IMG/VR virus record: IMGVR_UViG_3300034073_003014
Location: 1 to 46,099 of that record
Origin: a virus
DNA: 46,099 bases
Reading direction: 5' to 3' (one strand)
Numbering within the stretch: position 1 is the stretch's first letter; every line of letters starts with the position of its first letter. Below are positions 14,328 to 23,965 of the stretch, piece after piece. A model generated the notes under the pieces. That model ran no database searches. It was not told the DNA's origin and worked only from the letters and a program-made list of their open reading frames with translations. The translations under genes were made by a program, and so were the position numbers.

Positions 14328-15901
14328 GGGATCGCGGCGGCGTAGGCGGAGATCAGAGTGCTCACCCTGCTGTCAAGCAAGGACAGGATGAGGGATTCAC
14401 CGATGGAGTAGAAGGCGATACGGGCGTTTGATCCTGTAATTGTTGTGTTGGCGAGGTCAATAAAAACAGCAATGTTTGATGAATAGGGGGTCTGGGATGT
14501 TTGCGATGTGTTGACCGTGCTGGATCCTGCTCTGTAGTCAATGCTTGATGAGTTGCTGCGGCTCACACCAATGAAGCCAGTCGAGCCGCCAATGCCGGAG
14601 ACAATAGCGGCTGAGCCTTGATTGACTTGGATATAAAGCCCGCCATTGTTATTCAGGCGTCCGATGTTGGACGCTCCAGAAAAAGAAGATCCCGCGCCAA
14701 TGTATTCAGGGTAGGTAGTCGCACCACTGGTCGCGGCTGATGACGCATAGACGGAAAGGTGCTTGCTGTTCTGCGGGTCGGCGTTGTTGTTTCGGTTGCT
14801 GTTCAGGTACTTTGTGCTGCCATTGCCCAGCAGGCCGGTCTCGCGGTTGTAGTCACCGCTCACGAAGTTGTTGTTTGTGGGTGCTGTGCCGACCAATGGC
14901 ACCAGCGCACCTGCCAGTGTGCGGGCACCGGCCAGGATGCAGCTGGCCTTGATGGCGGTCCAGATGCCATCCGATTTGCAGCCGACCACAAACGCATTGA
15001 TCGCGTCCTTGACGCCGGTTTCAAGCGCCTGCCCGTCTGCCGCTTCGACCCTCGCAATGTAATCTTGTGCGTCGTAATCTACGCCAGGTGCGGCGTAGGG
15101 CGGCGTGGTCTTGTACGGGTGCCCCGCCGGTAGGTTGGCGGTCAGGCCCCAGCGGTGGGCAAGGTAGCCCTCAACCCGCTCGCGGTTGCTTTGCGATGGA
15201 TAGGCCATCGCCACGATCTCGCCTACCTTGCCATTCATGCAGTGGTAAGTCGTTGAATCCAACCGAACCGCAAACAACGTGGAGCGAGTGACAGCCGAAC
15301 CGCTGTAGGTCTCCGCACTGCTTTGCGTTGCATCAACTGTGCCATTGATCCAGATTTCGCGTGTTCCACTGGATCGCCCAAACGCAAACAGGTAGGACGT
15401 GCTTGCAGTAGTTGCAGTTGCGGCCGACAGCAACCCGCCGGACGGCGGGAAGTCGTCATGACCCGCTAGGTTGCTTGAGGCAGTCCTTGCCAGCTGACAG
15501 GCCATTGCATACTGCACGCCTGAAGACGGCGATTCCGCAAAAAAGTAGTTGTCGGTATTGTTCCCGCTGTTGATGATAGAATCAACCCGAAACGCGCCGA
15601 TGATGAAATAGTTACTTGTATCGCTGAAGATGACCGGCAGATCCATGTAATCGTTACTGCCGTCTGGTGTGACTGTGTTCAGCCCATTCAGGCCGGCAGA
15701 TGTGTAGGTCGGTCGTGCGCTGGCAGTGCTCTGCGTCGCATTGCGGCTGTTGCCGCTCTTGTCGTTCCACTGCGACACCGCACCGCTGACGGTCGTGACC
15801 GTCGCAGCATCGGCGGCATCAAGCCACAGCGCGGTTGTGATCTGCGATGGGGTCCATAGCGTTTGCCCGCCGAACATCCCCGAGTGTCCCCACCATTCCA
15901 T
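14324..15901 (-). CDS. Tail fibre protein with concanavalin-A-like lectin domain
   Basis: This 525-residue protein starts with an aromatic segment (WTPSQITTALWLDAADAATV) and AVSQWNDKSGNSRNATQ, then ALNG-like and SNYFIIGAFRVDSI strands. This pattern is typical of LamG/concanavalin-A-like domains of phage fibres, which bind sugars on the host surface. A second, similar arrangement recurs after about residue 270 (from YIARVEAADGQALETGVKDA), with NTTITGSNARIAFYSIGESL at the end. It lies between the other fibre protein and the lysis-like genes. It probably sets host range together with 15901-17439. Confidence 0.75.
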   Translation of the reverse strand: MEWWGHSGMFGGQTLWTPSQITTALWLDAADAATVTTVSGAVSQWNDKSGNSRNATQSTASARPTYTSAGLNGLNTVTPDGSNDYMDLPVIFSDTSNYFIIGAFRVDSIINSGNNTDNYFFAESPSSGVQYAMACQLARTASSNLAGHDDFPPSGGLLSAATATTASTSYLFAFGRSSGTREIWINGTVDATQSSAETYSGSAVTRSTLFAVRLDSTTYHCMNGKVGEIVAMAYPSQSNRERVEGYLAHRWGLTANLPAGHPYKTTPPYAAPGVDYDAQDYIARVEAADGQALETGVKDAINAFVVGCKSDGIWTAIKASCILAGARTLAGALVPLVGTAPTNNNFVSGDYNRETGLLGNGSTKYLNSNRNNNADPQNSKHLSVYASSAATSGATTYPEYIGAGSSFSGASNIGRLNNNGGLYIQVNQGSAAIVSGIGGSTGFIGVSRSNSSSIDYRAGSSTVNTSQTSQTPYSSNIAVFIDLANTTITGSNARIAFYSIGESLILSLLDSRVSTLISAYAAAIP

Positions 15902-17439
15902 CAGCTCGCCCTCCGCGACGGCAGCGCCACCTTCAACCCAGCACCGGCCACCGTGGCGCCGATCTGCGTGCAGTGGAATGTGACGCTGGCGCCCTGGGCG
16001 ATCTGCTGCCCGCCACTGATGAACGCGGTGGAGAACACCGCGGCAGTGGCAGCCGTGGCGGTGCTGGCCTCGGTGGCGTCAATCGTTGGCAGCGTGGCGA
16101 AGATGCTGGTGCCGCCCACGCGGATATCGAACTGCGCCGCGCTGCCTGTCGCGGCAGTGTTCAGCATCCAGAGCGGCAGGGCTGTCAGCACCCGCGCCTC
16201 GGGCCAGTAAGGAATCGTGAGAAGCGTTGCCTGCGTGAGATTCGCTGCCTCGGCGGTGAGAGGGATGACCACCGTGCTCAACGCCCGCAGAGTCGTGCCG
16301 TCGATCAGGAGAGCGCTGTCGGTTGTGAGGTGCGTTGCCTTGCCGGCGGAATGATCCCAAAACCACAGCTTGTCACTGCCGGGGCTGTCGGCGCTTAGCA
16401 GTTGACCGGCCAGGCTCAGCAGGTCAGCAACGCTGGCATCGAGCGTCACTGCATCATGGAACCGGGCATCATTGGTCGCCGCGTAAGCCGCATTGCCCTC
16501 CGCTGAAGTGAGATATTGCGGGTGCGGATCCAGGGCAGCTGCGTGGCCTGCAACTGCTGCCGTTGCAGCGCCTGCCGCGTCGTAGGCTGTCGAGTCTGTG
16601 GTTGCCGCAGTGCCAAGGCCCAGGCTGGTGCGTGCAGTCGCCGCATTCAAGCCCGTAGCGCCACCGTCCCAGCGCAAGCGCTCGCTGTAGGCCGCATCCC
16701 AGTTTGGGTCCAGCTGTGGGCCGATCGTTGCCGTCAGGCTGCCTGTGGTGGCGTTGCTGCGCCCAACGATTGCAACCTGCTGAATAATTCCAGTGGTCGG
16801 CCGCACCGCAGTAGTGCCACCGCCAGCAGCAACATAAAGCGGAGCGTTGATGCCGTAGCCAGAAGTATTTTGCCCGGTCAGCTCTCCAACGACGATTGCA
16901 TGGCCGAAGCCGTTTGGCGCAACATCAACATCAAGCAGGCCAACCGCCGGCATTTTTAACGGATTGGCGCTGTCCGCTTTCTGAACTTCAAGCGTCTCAG
17001 TATCACCGACCGCGCCAGTCGTATAGACCGGCGTGCCTTTCGGCAGGGTCGTGCTGCCGGTGTTTTTGATATGGATATAGGACGGCCCAGCAATCGCGCC
17101 ATGAATATGCGGGATCACGACAGCAGCGGTGCCGGTGATCGTCAGGCCGGCAAAGGTCGGGCTGTCATCGGCGCCAAGCTGTTCGATCCGCGCCTGAGAG
17201 GCCGCTGGCATGAGGCCGTCAGCCGAAGGTGCCGCCAGCGGCAGCGGCACACCGTCGCCCGTGCTGCTGGTTAGTGTCCGGGTTTCCGGCGTGTAACCCA
17301 GGTTCGTTGGCGGCGCCAGAGCGGCAACGTCAGCCGCAGAAGCGTCCACGGTTTGCGTGCCCTGATCCATCACAAGGCGCTCGCTGCCTGTGAGCGGCAG
17401 CGTGGCGTTTGGGCGTCCTGAAATGGTTGTGGTTTCCAT
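15901..17439 (-). CDS. Structural protein of the tail fibre group
   Basis: This 512-residue protein is rich in Ala, Thr and Gly. It has repeated 'TSLGLGTAA'-like and 'AAALDPHPQYLT' motifs near residues 268-310; the latter is the common H.QY pre-trimerisation motif of phage fibres. The N-terminal part (GRPNATLPLTGSERLVMDQG) looks like a fibre attachment region. The C-terminal part ends in a compact beta module. It overlaps the next gene by one base. I infer a tail fibre or baseplate-linked fibre shaft. Confidence 0.7.
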   Translation of the reverse strand: METTTISGRPNATLPLTGSERLVMDQGTQTVDASAADVAALAPPTNLGYTPETRTLTSSTGDGVPLPLAAPSADGLMPAASQARIEQLGADDSPTFAGLTITGTAAVVIPHIHGAIAGPSYIHIKNTGSTTLPKGTPVYTTGAVGDTETLEVQKADSANPLKMPAVGLLDVDVAPNGFGHAIVVGELTGQNTSGYGINAPLYVAAGGGTTAVRPTTGIIQQVAIVGRSNATTGSLTATIGPQLDPNWDAAYSERLRWDGGATGLNAATARTSLGLGTAATTDSTAYDAAGAATAAVAGHAAALDPHPQYLTSAEGNAAYAATNDARFHDAVTLDASVADLLSLAGQLLSADSPGSDKLWFWDHSAGKATHLTTDSALLIDGTTLRALSTVVIPLTAEAANLTQATLLTIPYWPEARVLTALPLWMLNTAATGSAAQFDIRVGGTSIFATLPTIDATEASTATAATAAVFSTAFISGGQQIAQGASVTFHCTQIGATVAGAGLKVALPSRRAS

Positions 17440-17441
17440 GG

Positions 17442-17837
17442 CTATTTAATTGCCTCGGGCACTGCAGTTGGCTCTTGGAGATTTCGCAGTTCGTTATTTT
17501 TCCCAGACTGGTAAGCAATCATTATTGCCGCAAGAGCAATAATAGTTGCTACGGCCCAACGCCCAAAAGCAAGAGCGCCAAGCGCTTGCGATTGTTTTGC
17601 AAGCACTTGAGCGTCGACCCTGGCTCCTTTTTCGGCCAGCATTTTAATTTCAGTGGCAAGCGTAGCAACTGACCTTTCCATTTTATCGCCAAGTTCTTTC
17701 AGCGCTTTCCGGTCCTCTTGCCGATTCTCGCGCATCACGCGATGCTCGTCGGCCATTCCGTTGACCACGCTCTCGACGATGCCTTCCAGCTTGGCCAAAT
17801 CCCGTTCCAGCCGGATGATTCGCTCTTCGTGGCGCAC
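17442..17837 (-). CDS. Coiled-coil protein with C-terminal membrane span (XhlA-like)
   Basis: This 131-residue protein has a long coiled coil (MRHEERIIRLERDLAKLEGI through about residue 70), then one membrane span (WAVATIIALAAIMIAY, about 94-109) and a short polar tail. This arrangement matches haemolysin XhlA-like proteins that work with phage holins, and also tail-fibre-associated membrane proteins. It lies a few bases upstream of the fibre gene at 17439, not next to the peptidase gene. A helper role in lysis is possible but unproven. Confidence 0.55.
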   Translation of the reverse strand: MRHEERIIRLERDLAKLEGIVESVVNGMADEHRVMRENRQEDRKALKELGDKMERSVATLATEIKMLAEKGARVDAQVLAKQSQALGALAFGRWAVATIIALAAIMIAYQSGKNNELRNLQEPTAVPEAIK

Positions 17838-17890
17838 GATGGGGCCGGCGGGTCTCTGTCATCATAGGTTCCGCCACGCTGCCAGGCCAC

Positions 17891-18382
17891 TCACGGGCCG
17901 GCAAGGTCGCTACGGTAGGGCGTCAGCGCTCCGTCCGCTTCCCAAGAGGCCACAGCGACAACTGGCTGTTCGGGATCCTGGCAGTCGAGGCTGAGATCGC
18001 CAATCACGATCGTCCCGTTGAGACTTATTGTCCCCGCAATGGTTGAATCAAATATATCGTAGTCCGGTGCAAGCTGGTAACGCTGCAGGACAAGGTTCAT
18101 GTCGGCCTTGAGGTTGTCATCGGTTTCTGTTAGCGCGTACTCCAGAAGCTGCCATGAGCTTTGCGCAGTGCTGGTATCGTCAGAAAATTGCAAGCGGAAC
18201 GAGAAAGATCCCGTCCAATCGCCAAGCCCGCCGGTTCGCCTCTCAAAGTCATCGGCCTGGGTTGTCTGGCGCAGCATTTCGCGCCTCAGTTGAGCCTGCC
18301 ACGAAAAAATGTTGGCGACATATTTGAAGCCGCCGCCTAAATCAAGTTGCGCCGATCCGTCTGTTCCCACAAGAACTGCCAT
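17891..18382 (-). CDS. Structural protein, probably minor tail
   Basis: This 163-residue protein is nearly all beta in appearance: AVLVGTDGSAQLDLGGGFKYV, TGSFSFRLQFSDDTSTA, AGTISLNGTIVIGDLSLDC and VVAVASWEADGAL. It resembles the small tail-tube-like beta-sandwich proteins of siphovirus tips. It is joined to the 348-residue gene by a one-base overlap, so the two are probably coupled. Exact role unknown. Confidence 0.6.
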   Translation of the reverse strand: MAVLVGTDGSAQLDLGGGFKYVANIFSWQAQLRREMLRQTTQADDFERRTGGLGDWTGSFSFRLQFSDDTSTAQSSWQLLEYALTETDDNLKADMNLVLQRYQLAPDYDIFDSTIAGTISLNGTIVIGDLSLDCQDPEQPVVAVASWEADGALTPYRSDLAGP

Positions 18383-19428
18383 TACACAACCCTCGCCAGG
18401 AAGGCTGCCGAAGCGCCATCAACGACCGAATCGTTATTGGCGATAGAAATGGTCTCCCATTCGTTGATGGTGCTTTGGACGATAAACTTGTTGCCGTATT
18501 GAATTGTATTGTCGGCATAGTGCATATAAACGCCAAAGTCATTGGCAAGTCGTGTTGGCGTCCAGGCCGACCACGGCAAGTCCGTGCAGATTGGAACGTA
18601 GTCAGTGGTAAAGGCCGGGTTTGCCGAATTTTTCCCAACTGGCAAGACAAGCCCGCCAGTTGTGTTGCTTGAGCTATACGCCGCTATTGGAAAATTAAAA
18701 AAGTAATCATTGCTTTCGCTGCCGACTCCTAGATACGCATTGCTGACGTAGTTAAGATCGTGGAAGGCGCTTGAGCTGGTCGTAGTGCCACGAAGAGCGG
18801 ATCCCACAAGCAAGCACCTTCTCAGATTTTCTCCAACTCGAAAATTAACAATTCCAGCATTATTGTTTGTGCCAGTGTAGACCCTCAGGTAGCCGCTAAT
18901 CATTCCCTTGTTCAGATCAAGCCAAGGATGCAAGACCGTATCCTTGTGCAAGATTGTAAATGGCTGGCTTATTGCCGCGCCCGCCCTGAACACAAACCAG
19001 CTTTGCTTGGCATCGTCCGCCGAAGTGTAGCGATCAAGATATAAATTAGACGTGCTCGACCCACTAAAAACGCTAGACCCAAAAGAGCTGGAGCTGTAAT
19101 TGCTGGGCAAGCGTTCATAGTCAAGATACTGCGTTCCCGTAGGAACGCTTAGCGGTGGCACGCCGGAAGAGGTTGGATTCCACCCGCTTGCAAGATGCAC
19201 GCGGATATTGCCGCTATCAATGTTGAAAGCGTAAAAAGAAGTGCCGTAAGTCTTTGTGCTGTCGTGCTGAATTCTGAGCACTCGGACAATGTTGGTTCCC
19301 GAAATGGTAAAAGAATCGTACCAATCGGTCATCAACCCCGCGTCAATAAAAGCGTCGCGGAGCAAATCGGCCGCATTTTCCGAGGTCCAAGTAGCGTTCG
19401 CCGTGTAAGTTTCTTTTGTGACCGGCAT
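18382..19428 (-). CDS. Structural (minor tail) protein
   Basis: This 348-residue protein is rich in Ser, Thr and Asn with many short strands, for example YTANATWTSENAADLLRDAF and WYDSFTISGTNIVRVLRIQ at the N-terminus. This opening pattern is seen in phage tail-tip or fibre proteins that begin with a 'sample the profile' beta module. A Ser-rich patch (SNYSSSSFGSSVFSGSSTSN, about residues 109-128) looks flexible. The placement in the minor-tail block supports a virion role; no enzymatic motif is seen. Confidence 0.6.
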   Translation of the reverse strand: MPVTKETYTANATWTSENAADLLRDAFIDAGLMTDWYDSFTISGTNIVRVLRIQHDSTKTYGTSFYAFNIDSGNIRVHLASGWNPTSSGVPPLSVPTGTQYLDYERLPSNYSSSSFGSSVFSGSSTSNLYLDRYTSADDAKQSWFVFRAGAAISQPFTILHKDTVLHPWLDLNKGMISGYLRVYTGTNNNAGIVNFRVGENLRRCLLVGSALRGTTTSSSAFHDLNYVSNAYLGVGSESNDYFFNFPIAAYSSSNTTGGLVLPVGKNSANPAFTTDYVPICTDLPWSAWTPTRLANDFGVYMHYADNTIQYGNKFIVQSTINEWETISIANNDSVVDGASAAFLARVV

Positions 19429-19509
19429 GGCGGGATGTTGCGGGCGTGACGCACAGAGGCCGGGGCCTGGCTGCGGCTTTCGCAGATTCTAGCTTGCGCC
19501 GGAGCAGCG

Positions 19510-20190
19510 TTACAATGTCGGGTTGACTGCGGCAACCGTCAGATCGCCGGACACGTCAGTTTCCACAAGAGGCCCAGCTGGTATCTGCGGAATAATCTTC
19601 ACGGTCTCGACTGGCGTACCGGAAACGATCATTTCGCCGGAGACGTTCATTTTAATTACAGCGCTAGCGTTTCTGTTGGCAGGCGGCCTGAAAAGGCTAG
19701 TTGGCAAGGCAATGGTGACCAACGTGTTAGAGAATTTCAGCCAGACCGGGTTTTCGTCAAGCGTTGTTTGCGGGTTGATCGGGCCATACCTTGAATCAAA
19801 GGTAAGCTCGTAGACAAGATCAACCGTAATGTTAAAGCGTCCTTTTTTAACCGATAACTTTTGCGGTTCTGCTTCAATAGTCCATGTCGTCTCGGTCAGC
19901 CGCTTTGCAAAGTTTGCGTCATTGATTCCATAGGCAATTTCTTCCGGCAGGGCGGTCAGCGGCCATTGCCCGCCGCCGGTCGCCTTCCATGGCAGCAAAA
20001 GCGCAAGCGCTTCGTCTGAGGTTTTATTCTCAAACACCAGCTGCAGCCTGGCTTCGCTTGGCATTGATCCAAGCACTTCTGGGTATGACGCCGACCGCCA
20101 ACTGTTCGTCATCACCGGATAGCCGGGCAGCCGCAGTTCCCAGAAAGTCGGCGTGTAGGGCGGCAATGTCAGCGGGGGCCGAATCGTCAT
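19510..20190 (-). CDS. Minor tail protein
   Basis: This 226-residue protein begins MTIRPPLTLPPYTPTFWELR and has a block ALALLLPWKATGGGQWPLTA (about residues 61-80) that recurs in siphovirus distal tail proteins, where an 'F..WR..TG....L' segment is typical. The gene directly upstream (20187-20597) carries a shorter, similar arrangement (SGDAMDLTWENITYAQAEQL), so the two may be paralogous tail-tip parts. The C-terminal half is a beta module. It overlaps that gene by ATGA. Confidence 0.6.
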   Translation of the reverse strand: MTIRPPLTLPPYTPTFWELRLPGYPVMTNSWRSASYPEVLGSMPSEARLQLVFENKTSDEALALLLPWKATGGGQWPLTALPEEIAYGINDANFAKRLTETTWTIEAEPQKLSVKKGRFNITVDLVYELTFDSRYGPINPQTTLDENPVWLKFSNTLVTIALPTSLFRPPANRNASAVIKMNVSGEMIVSGTPVETVKIIPQIPAGPLVETDVSGDLTVAAVNPTL

Positions 20191-20597
20191 GGATGATTCA
20201 CGACAAAGCCGCGCGTGCGAATTGGCATCCGCACCGTACAGCGGCCGGCCTTGACCGGGGAGACCTGCGGAGCGCCGGAGAAATGCCAGGTTGCGCCGGC
20301 AAAGGGTGTCGCCATGAGGCTTGTGAGCCCGCCGCTTGTGCCGGCCAGGATCTCAGGCGGAAGCGTCAGCCGGCCGTAGATCCCGTAGCTTGCATCCCAC
20401 ACGATGCACAGCTGCTCTGCTTGGGCGTAGGTGATGTTTTCCCACGTCAAATCCATCGCGTCGCCGCTTGGTATGTTCGCCAGCCCCCAACGCTGAATCC
20501 TGCCGTTCCGCATCTTCATTTTGCTTTGCGGCCATTGCCCCATCTTGTAGGTTCTGGCCGTTGGGACGATGCCTGGCAGGGCTGTAATAATGTTCAT
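20187..20597 (-). CDS. Minor tail protein
   Basis: This 136-residue protein starts MNIITALPGIVPTARTYKMG and has an aromatic segment RWGLANIPSGDAMDLTWENI and a later SGAPQVSPVKAGRCTVRMPI. The layout fits a small tail-tip ring protein next to the J-like protein gene. ATGA overlaps join it to both neighbours. Function inferred from position. Confidence 0.6.
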   Translation of the reverse strand: MNIITALPGIVPTARTYKMGQWPQSKMKMRNGRIQRWGLANIPSGDAMDLTWENITYAQAEQLCIVWDASYGIYGRLTLPPEILAGTSGGLTSLMATPFAGATWHFSGAPQVSPVKAGRCTVRMPIRTRGFVVNHP

Positions 20598-23500
20598 AGC
20601 TCAATAATCCAGTTGGCGTCTGTCTGGTATGTCGTCCAATTTACCCCAAGCAGGCTGATCCCGTTGGCGTCGGTCGGATGGTGGAATGCCTCAACAGAGA
20701 TAATTCCTTCGTTGCTGATGTTGACCTTCTTGATTTCGTAGACACGCGGCTTGACCGTGCTGTTTCTGATTGCGAAGAAAGCGTTTGTTGGCGAGGCCAG
20801 GCCGTCCGTAACAAAAATCGTTCGCTCTTGCGGGTCCGTTTCCATGTCCCACACCATTGCGGTGTAATAACCATCCGGCAACGGCATTGCCCATGGACGG
20901 GTGCTGACAATGGTTCCGTCCGTTTGGATAAAGCCCTGGTATGACGTGCTGTAGTTAATCACGTCAACGTCAAGAATCAAAAAGCTGCCAGAGTGCAGCT
21001 GCGCGGCCAGCATGTCTGGCGTCGTCCTAAAGCTGATGTTGTGATCGTGAAGCGTCACGAACCGAATGTAGTAACAAGCAGCATCAATGGCTTGCCTGTA
21101 GTTGGTGCACCATTTCGACAGGTCAAGCGTTCTGACTGGCGCATTGACGCTGGTGCCGGCTTCCCTAACAGTCGCCACGCGCTCCCTGGCAAAGAGGGGA
21201 GATTGCAGGCTGGTGGATTCTTCACGCCATTTGACCTGGACCGCAAACGGCTGCCGCGCCAGGTAGTCGATGCTGTCAAGCCTAAAGGATCCCTCTTCGA
21301 TGTTGCCGTTGTTAAACTGAGCCTTAATGTCAAGAGGCGTGTTAAACTCGATCGCTTTTTTGAGGTGGTAGACGCCGCCCAGGCGAACAAGCTTGAGCAG
21401 GTGCGATTGCGCCGTTTCTGTTGCCCAGCTCAAAACGTCCAGCGGTTCGCTTTCTACCGCATCGTAGAAATACTGCCTGTCTTGGCACCATTGAGCCGCC
21501 TGCTCAAAACTCGCTCGATCAATCTGAGCGAGCTGCGTTGCGGGAAGCGCCCCAAGCTCAGGATTAGTCATCACTTCGCGCAGCCAGTCTGGGAAAAGAT
21601 GGCTCGGGCCTTCAGTGTCGCCATTGAGCAGCCTTGGCATTTCATAGCCGTTGTTGCAAAAGCCGCTGAACGACTGCAGGCTGTTGATTTCAAGCGACGC
21701 CGCGATGTTGACGCCAACTGGCGCTAGCGCCTGATATGATGGCGTTGTATCAAGGTCGCCATAAAAGTTGACCTGCTGGATATTGTGCTCTGGCGCATTG
21801 CCAACGCTGGTTTGCACGTTGTCATACGGGAATGCTTCTGCAAACCGGCCGTAGCCGTCCAGCATCGAATCCAGCGTGGGATCGGCCCAGCCAAGGCCAA
21901 TGTCGAAGTCGGGCTCGATGCTCGACATTCTGCGAACGCCTCTCAGCGTCGGGTTGATGACGTATCCGGTCGTGAATACGCTGACCCCGCCGGCAGTGGT
22001 GCTGACCTCTTGATTGCCGCTGGTGTCAAGCACGACGGTCCTGGACGGCTGCGAAACCCGGATCTGCCAGCTGGGAACCGGCACAAGTCGGATTTCCCAT
22101 CTTGCGCTGGAAGAGAACGAGACGCGCAAATAGTTGTGGACTTCCTCGCCGCTGATGCCGGCAACGGCAAAGATTTCAGGGAAGTCCGTCCAGGTTGCTC
22201 CGCGATCCGCGCTGTATTGCAGCGAAAACGCGCTGTAGCGGCGCATTTTCGTGGTGATCGAACTGCCGCTGCTGTTGTAACGAGAGACGGACAGAACGCC
22301 GCCGGCTGTTTTGCCGACCTGATTCTGGCCAGCCTTGCCGTTGATTGTTTGCACCTTGGGGCAAGACTTGAATCCGGTGTAGCCATTGACGGTGATGCCA
22401 ACTCGGGACTTAATCACCATTTCGCAGACCTTGAATTCTCGCACTGCGCTTACAGAAGCAATGGCGGCCCGAAAAATCTGCGCCGCCTGCGAGCACACCT
22501 TGTAGCGCCCTTCGGTGTCGCTGTGCAGATTGGCAAAATCGTTGTCCGGGTCGTACTCGTCAGGGAAAATTGTGGTTGCCGCTTCCGGTGGGTCAAGAAA
22601 GCGATAGCCGACAAACTGAACAGTGCCTGCCTTGACCACGGTAAAAGTGTAGTCCATTGTATTGCCGCCGCCCACGGGCTCCTGCTCTGAGTCGCTGACA
22701 AAAATTGTTTTGGCGGGATCTGCGGAGATTCTTTCCTGCAGCACTGCCCAGCAAGTGCCGATCAGGTAAAGCTCGTTCGGAATCAGCGCAGAGTCTGCCG
22801 CATTTTGCACGCTGGCGACAGAGGCCGCAACGCCGCCCATTTCTTCGTCAAATTCAGCGTCGCTATCTACAACCCGAGAGTTGGTAGAGTTGATTCGGAT
22901 TTTTGTTTTTGCGTCAGTTCCTTCATAGAGCACATATCGCAGAGAGTCGCCAATGTTCACGTTTTGGCTTTGGATCTGAAAATCGCCGGTAGCCGGAGTC
23001 GTCCAGGTTGAAGAACCGGCCGGAATGTATTGACGCAAGCCACCACGCATGGACCAATAGTATTTGCCCTTCCATAGCTCCACAAGCGCGGCAGCATCAT
23101 CGTCCGTGCGCACCGTGTCGCTGCTGCTGATCCTGGCCAGAATGGTCGGCTGGATTGTGACGGCAGCCCGGTGCATCATTGCGTTGGGGCACCATCCATA
23201 CAAACCAAACGCTGTGCTGGTGGACAGCGTTTCGGTCATGCAAAATGCTGTCTTGTATTGGCCCGCGCCAACGCCAAGGGCGAACACATCTTGGCCGCCG
23301 CCGTTCTCAGAGTTGCCAACATCACTGCTGGCACTTCTGCCGGCGATCAGGTTGCTGCCGACAATGCGCCCGCCCGTGGGGCGCCAGTAGATCGAATACC
23401 TTGCACCTTGCGCCAGGGCTGCGCCAGTGTAGGAATAGGCCCCGAGCGTGTTATTGCCAAACGCCCAGCCCCTCGGATCCCAGGCATCCTGCGCCATGTT

Positions 23501-23965
23501 CGCAGCGCCGGCAAGAAAGATGCCACGGAACATCGAGGATCCGTTGTATGCCAGCATCTGCGACCAAACCATCGGCATCGCAACGCGCACGCCGCCCAGG
23601 CCGTTTTCGCGCTTTGCGATGACCACCGGCACGAACTGCCCTACCTGGGCCGGCTCTTGTATCGAGTCGAATCCGAATCGCGGGGAAAGTCGCTGATTAG
23701 ACGTTCTGGGATCATTCCTTCCCTGCCTGACGTTGATGCTGCTGTTGGACTGCTGCCGTGCCGGGAAGAGCAGGGACGAGAGCAGCGTAATGCCAACTGA
23801 AATGGCGAGATTGACAAGGACCGGCACAACCGGGCCGCACACTGGGCCGTCGGCCGGCCTCTGAATTGAACGCGCAAGCGTGATCGCCTTCCATTGCTGG
23901 TAGTCCCTTTCGGACACGCCCAGAATTTCAGCCAGGCGCCTTTCGTATGGGAGCAGTGGGATCAT
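20594..23965 (-). CDS. Tail tip (J-like / central tail) protein
   Basis: At 1123 residues this is the largest protein after the tape measure, in the place held by lambda J: downstream of a small NlpC/P60-like gene in transcription order. Near the N-terminus it has a hydrophobic stretch (VVPVLVNLAISVGITLLSSL, about residues 45-65), as in lambda tail proteins J and I, which probably packs against the tail tube. Then follow fibronectin-like beta modules. The C-terminal third contains a DWL.E...NPELGALP module and NISFRTTPDMLAAQLHSG, as in 'phage tail protein' families. It probably forms the tail tip and contacts the host receptor. Confidence 0.78.
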   Translation of the reverse strand: MIPLLPYERRLAEILGVSERDYQQWKAITLARSIQRPADGPVCGPVVPVLVNLAISVGITLLSSLLFPARQQSNSSINVRQGRNDPRTSNQRLSPRFGFDSIQEPAQVGQFVPVVIAKRENGLGGVRVAMPMVWSQMLAYNGSSMFRGIFLAGAANMAQDAWDPRGWAFGNNTLGAYSYTGAALAQGARYSIYWRPTGGRIVGSNLIAGRSASSDVGNSENGGGQDVFALGVGAGQYKTAFCMTETLSTSTAFGLYGWCPNAMMHRAAVTIQPTILARISSSDTVRTDDDAAALVELWKGKYYWSMRGGLRQYIPAGSSTWTTPATGDFQIQSQNVNIGDSLRYVLYEGTDAKTKIRINSTNSRVVDSDAEFDEEMGGVAASVASVQNAADSALIPNELYLIGTCWAVLQERISADPAKTIFVSDSEQEPVGGGNTMDYTFTVVKAGTVQFVGYRFLDPPEAATTIFPDEYDPDNDFANLHSDTEGRYKVCSQAAQIFRAAIASVSAVREFKVCEMVIKSRVGITVNGYTGFKSCPKVQTINGKAGQNQVGKTAGGVLSVSRYNSSGSSITTKMRRYSAFSLQYSADRGATWTDFPEIFAVAGISGEEVHNYLRVSFSSSARWEIRLVPVPSWQIRVSQPSRTVVLDTSGNQEVSTTAGGVSVFTTGYVINPTLRGVRRMSSIEPDFDIGLGWADPTLDSMLDGYGRFAEAFPYDNVQTSVGNAPEHNIQQVNFYGDLDTTPSYQALAPVGVNIAASLEINSLQSFSGFCNNGYEMPRLLNGDTEGPSHLFPDWLREVMTNPELGALPATQLAQIDRASFEQAAQWCQDRQYFYDAVESEPLDVLSWATETAQSHLLKLVRLGGVYHLKKAIEFNTPLDIKAQFNNGNIEEGSFRLDSIDYLARQPFAVQVKWREESTSLQSPLFARERVATVREAGTSVNAPVRTLDLSKWCTNYRQAIDAACYYIRFVTLHDHNISFRTTPDMLAAQLHSGSFLILDVDVINYSTSYQGFIQTDGTIVSTRPWAMPLPDGYYTAMVWDMETDPQERTIFVTDGLASPTNAFFAIRNSTVKPRVYEIKKVNISNEGIISVEAFHHPTDANGISLLGVNWTTYQTDANWIIEL

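Noticed and set aside
21785-22690. Long plus-strand frame opposite the J-like gene (301 residues)
   Set aside because: Cys/Arg/Gly-rich composition without motifs; the minus strand holds a continuous 1123-residue tail protein.
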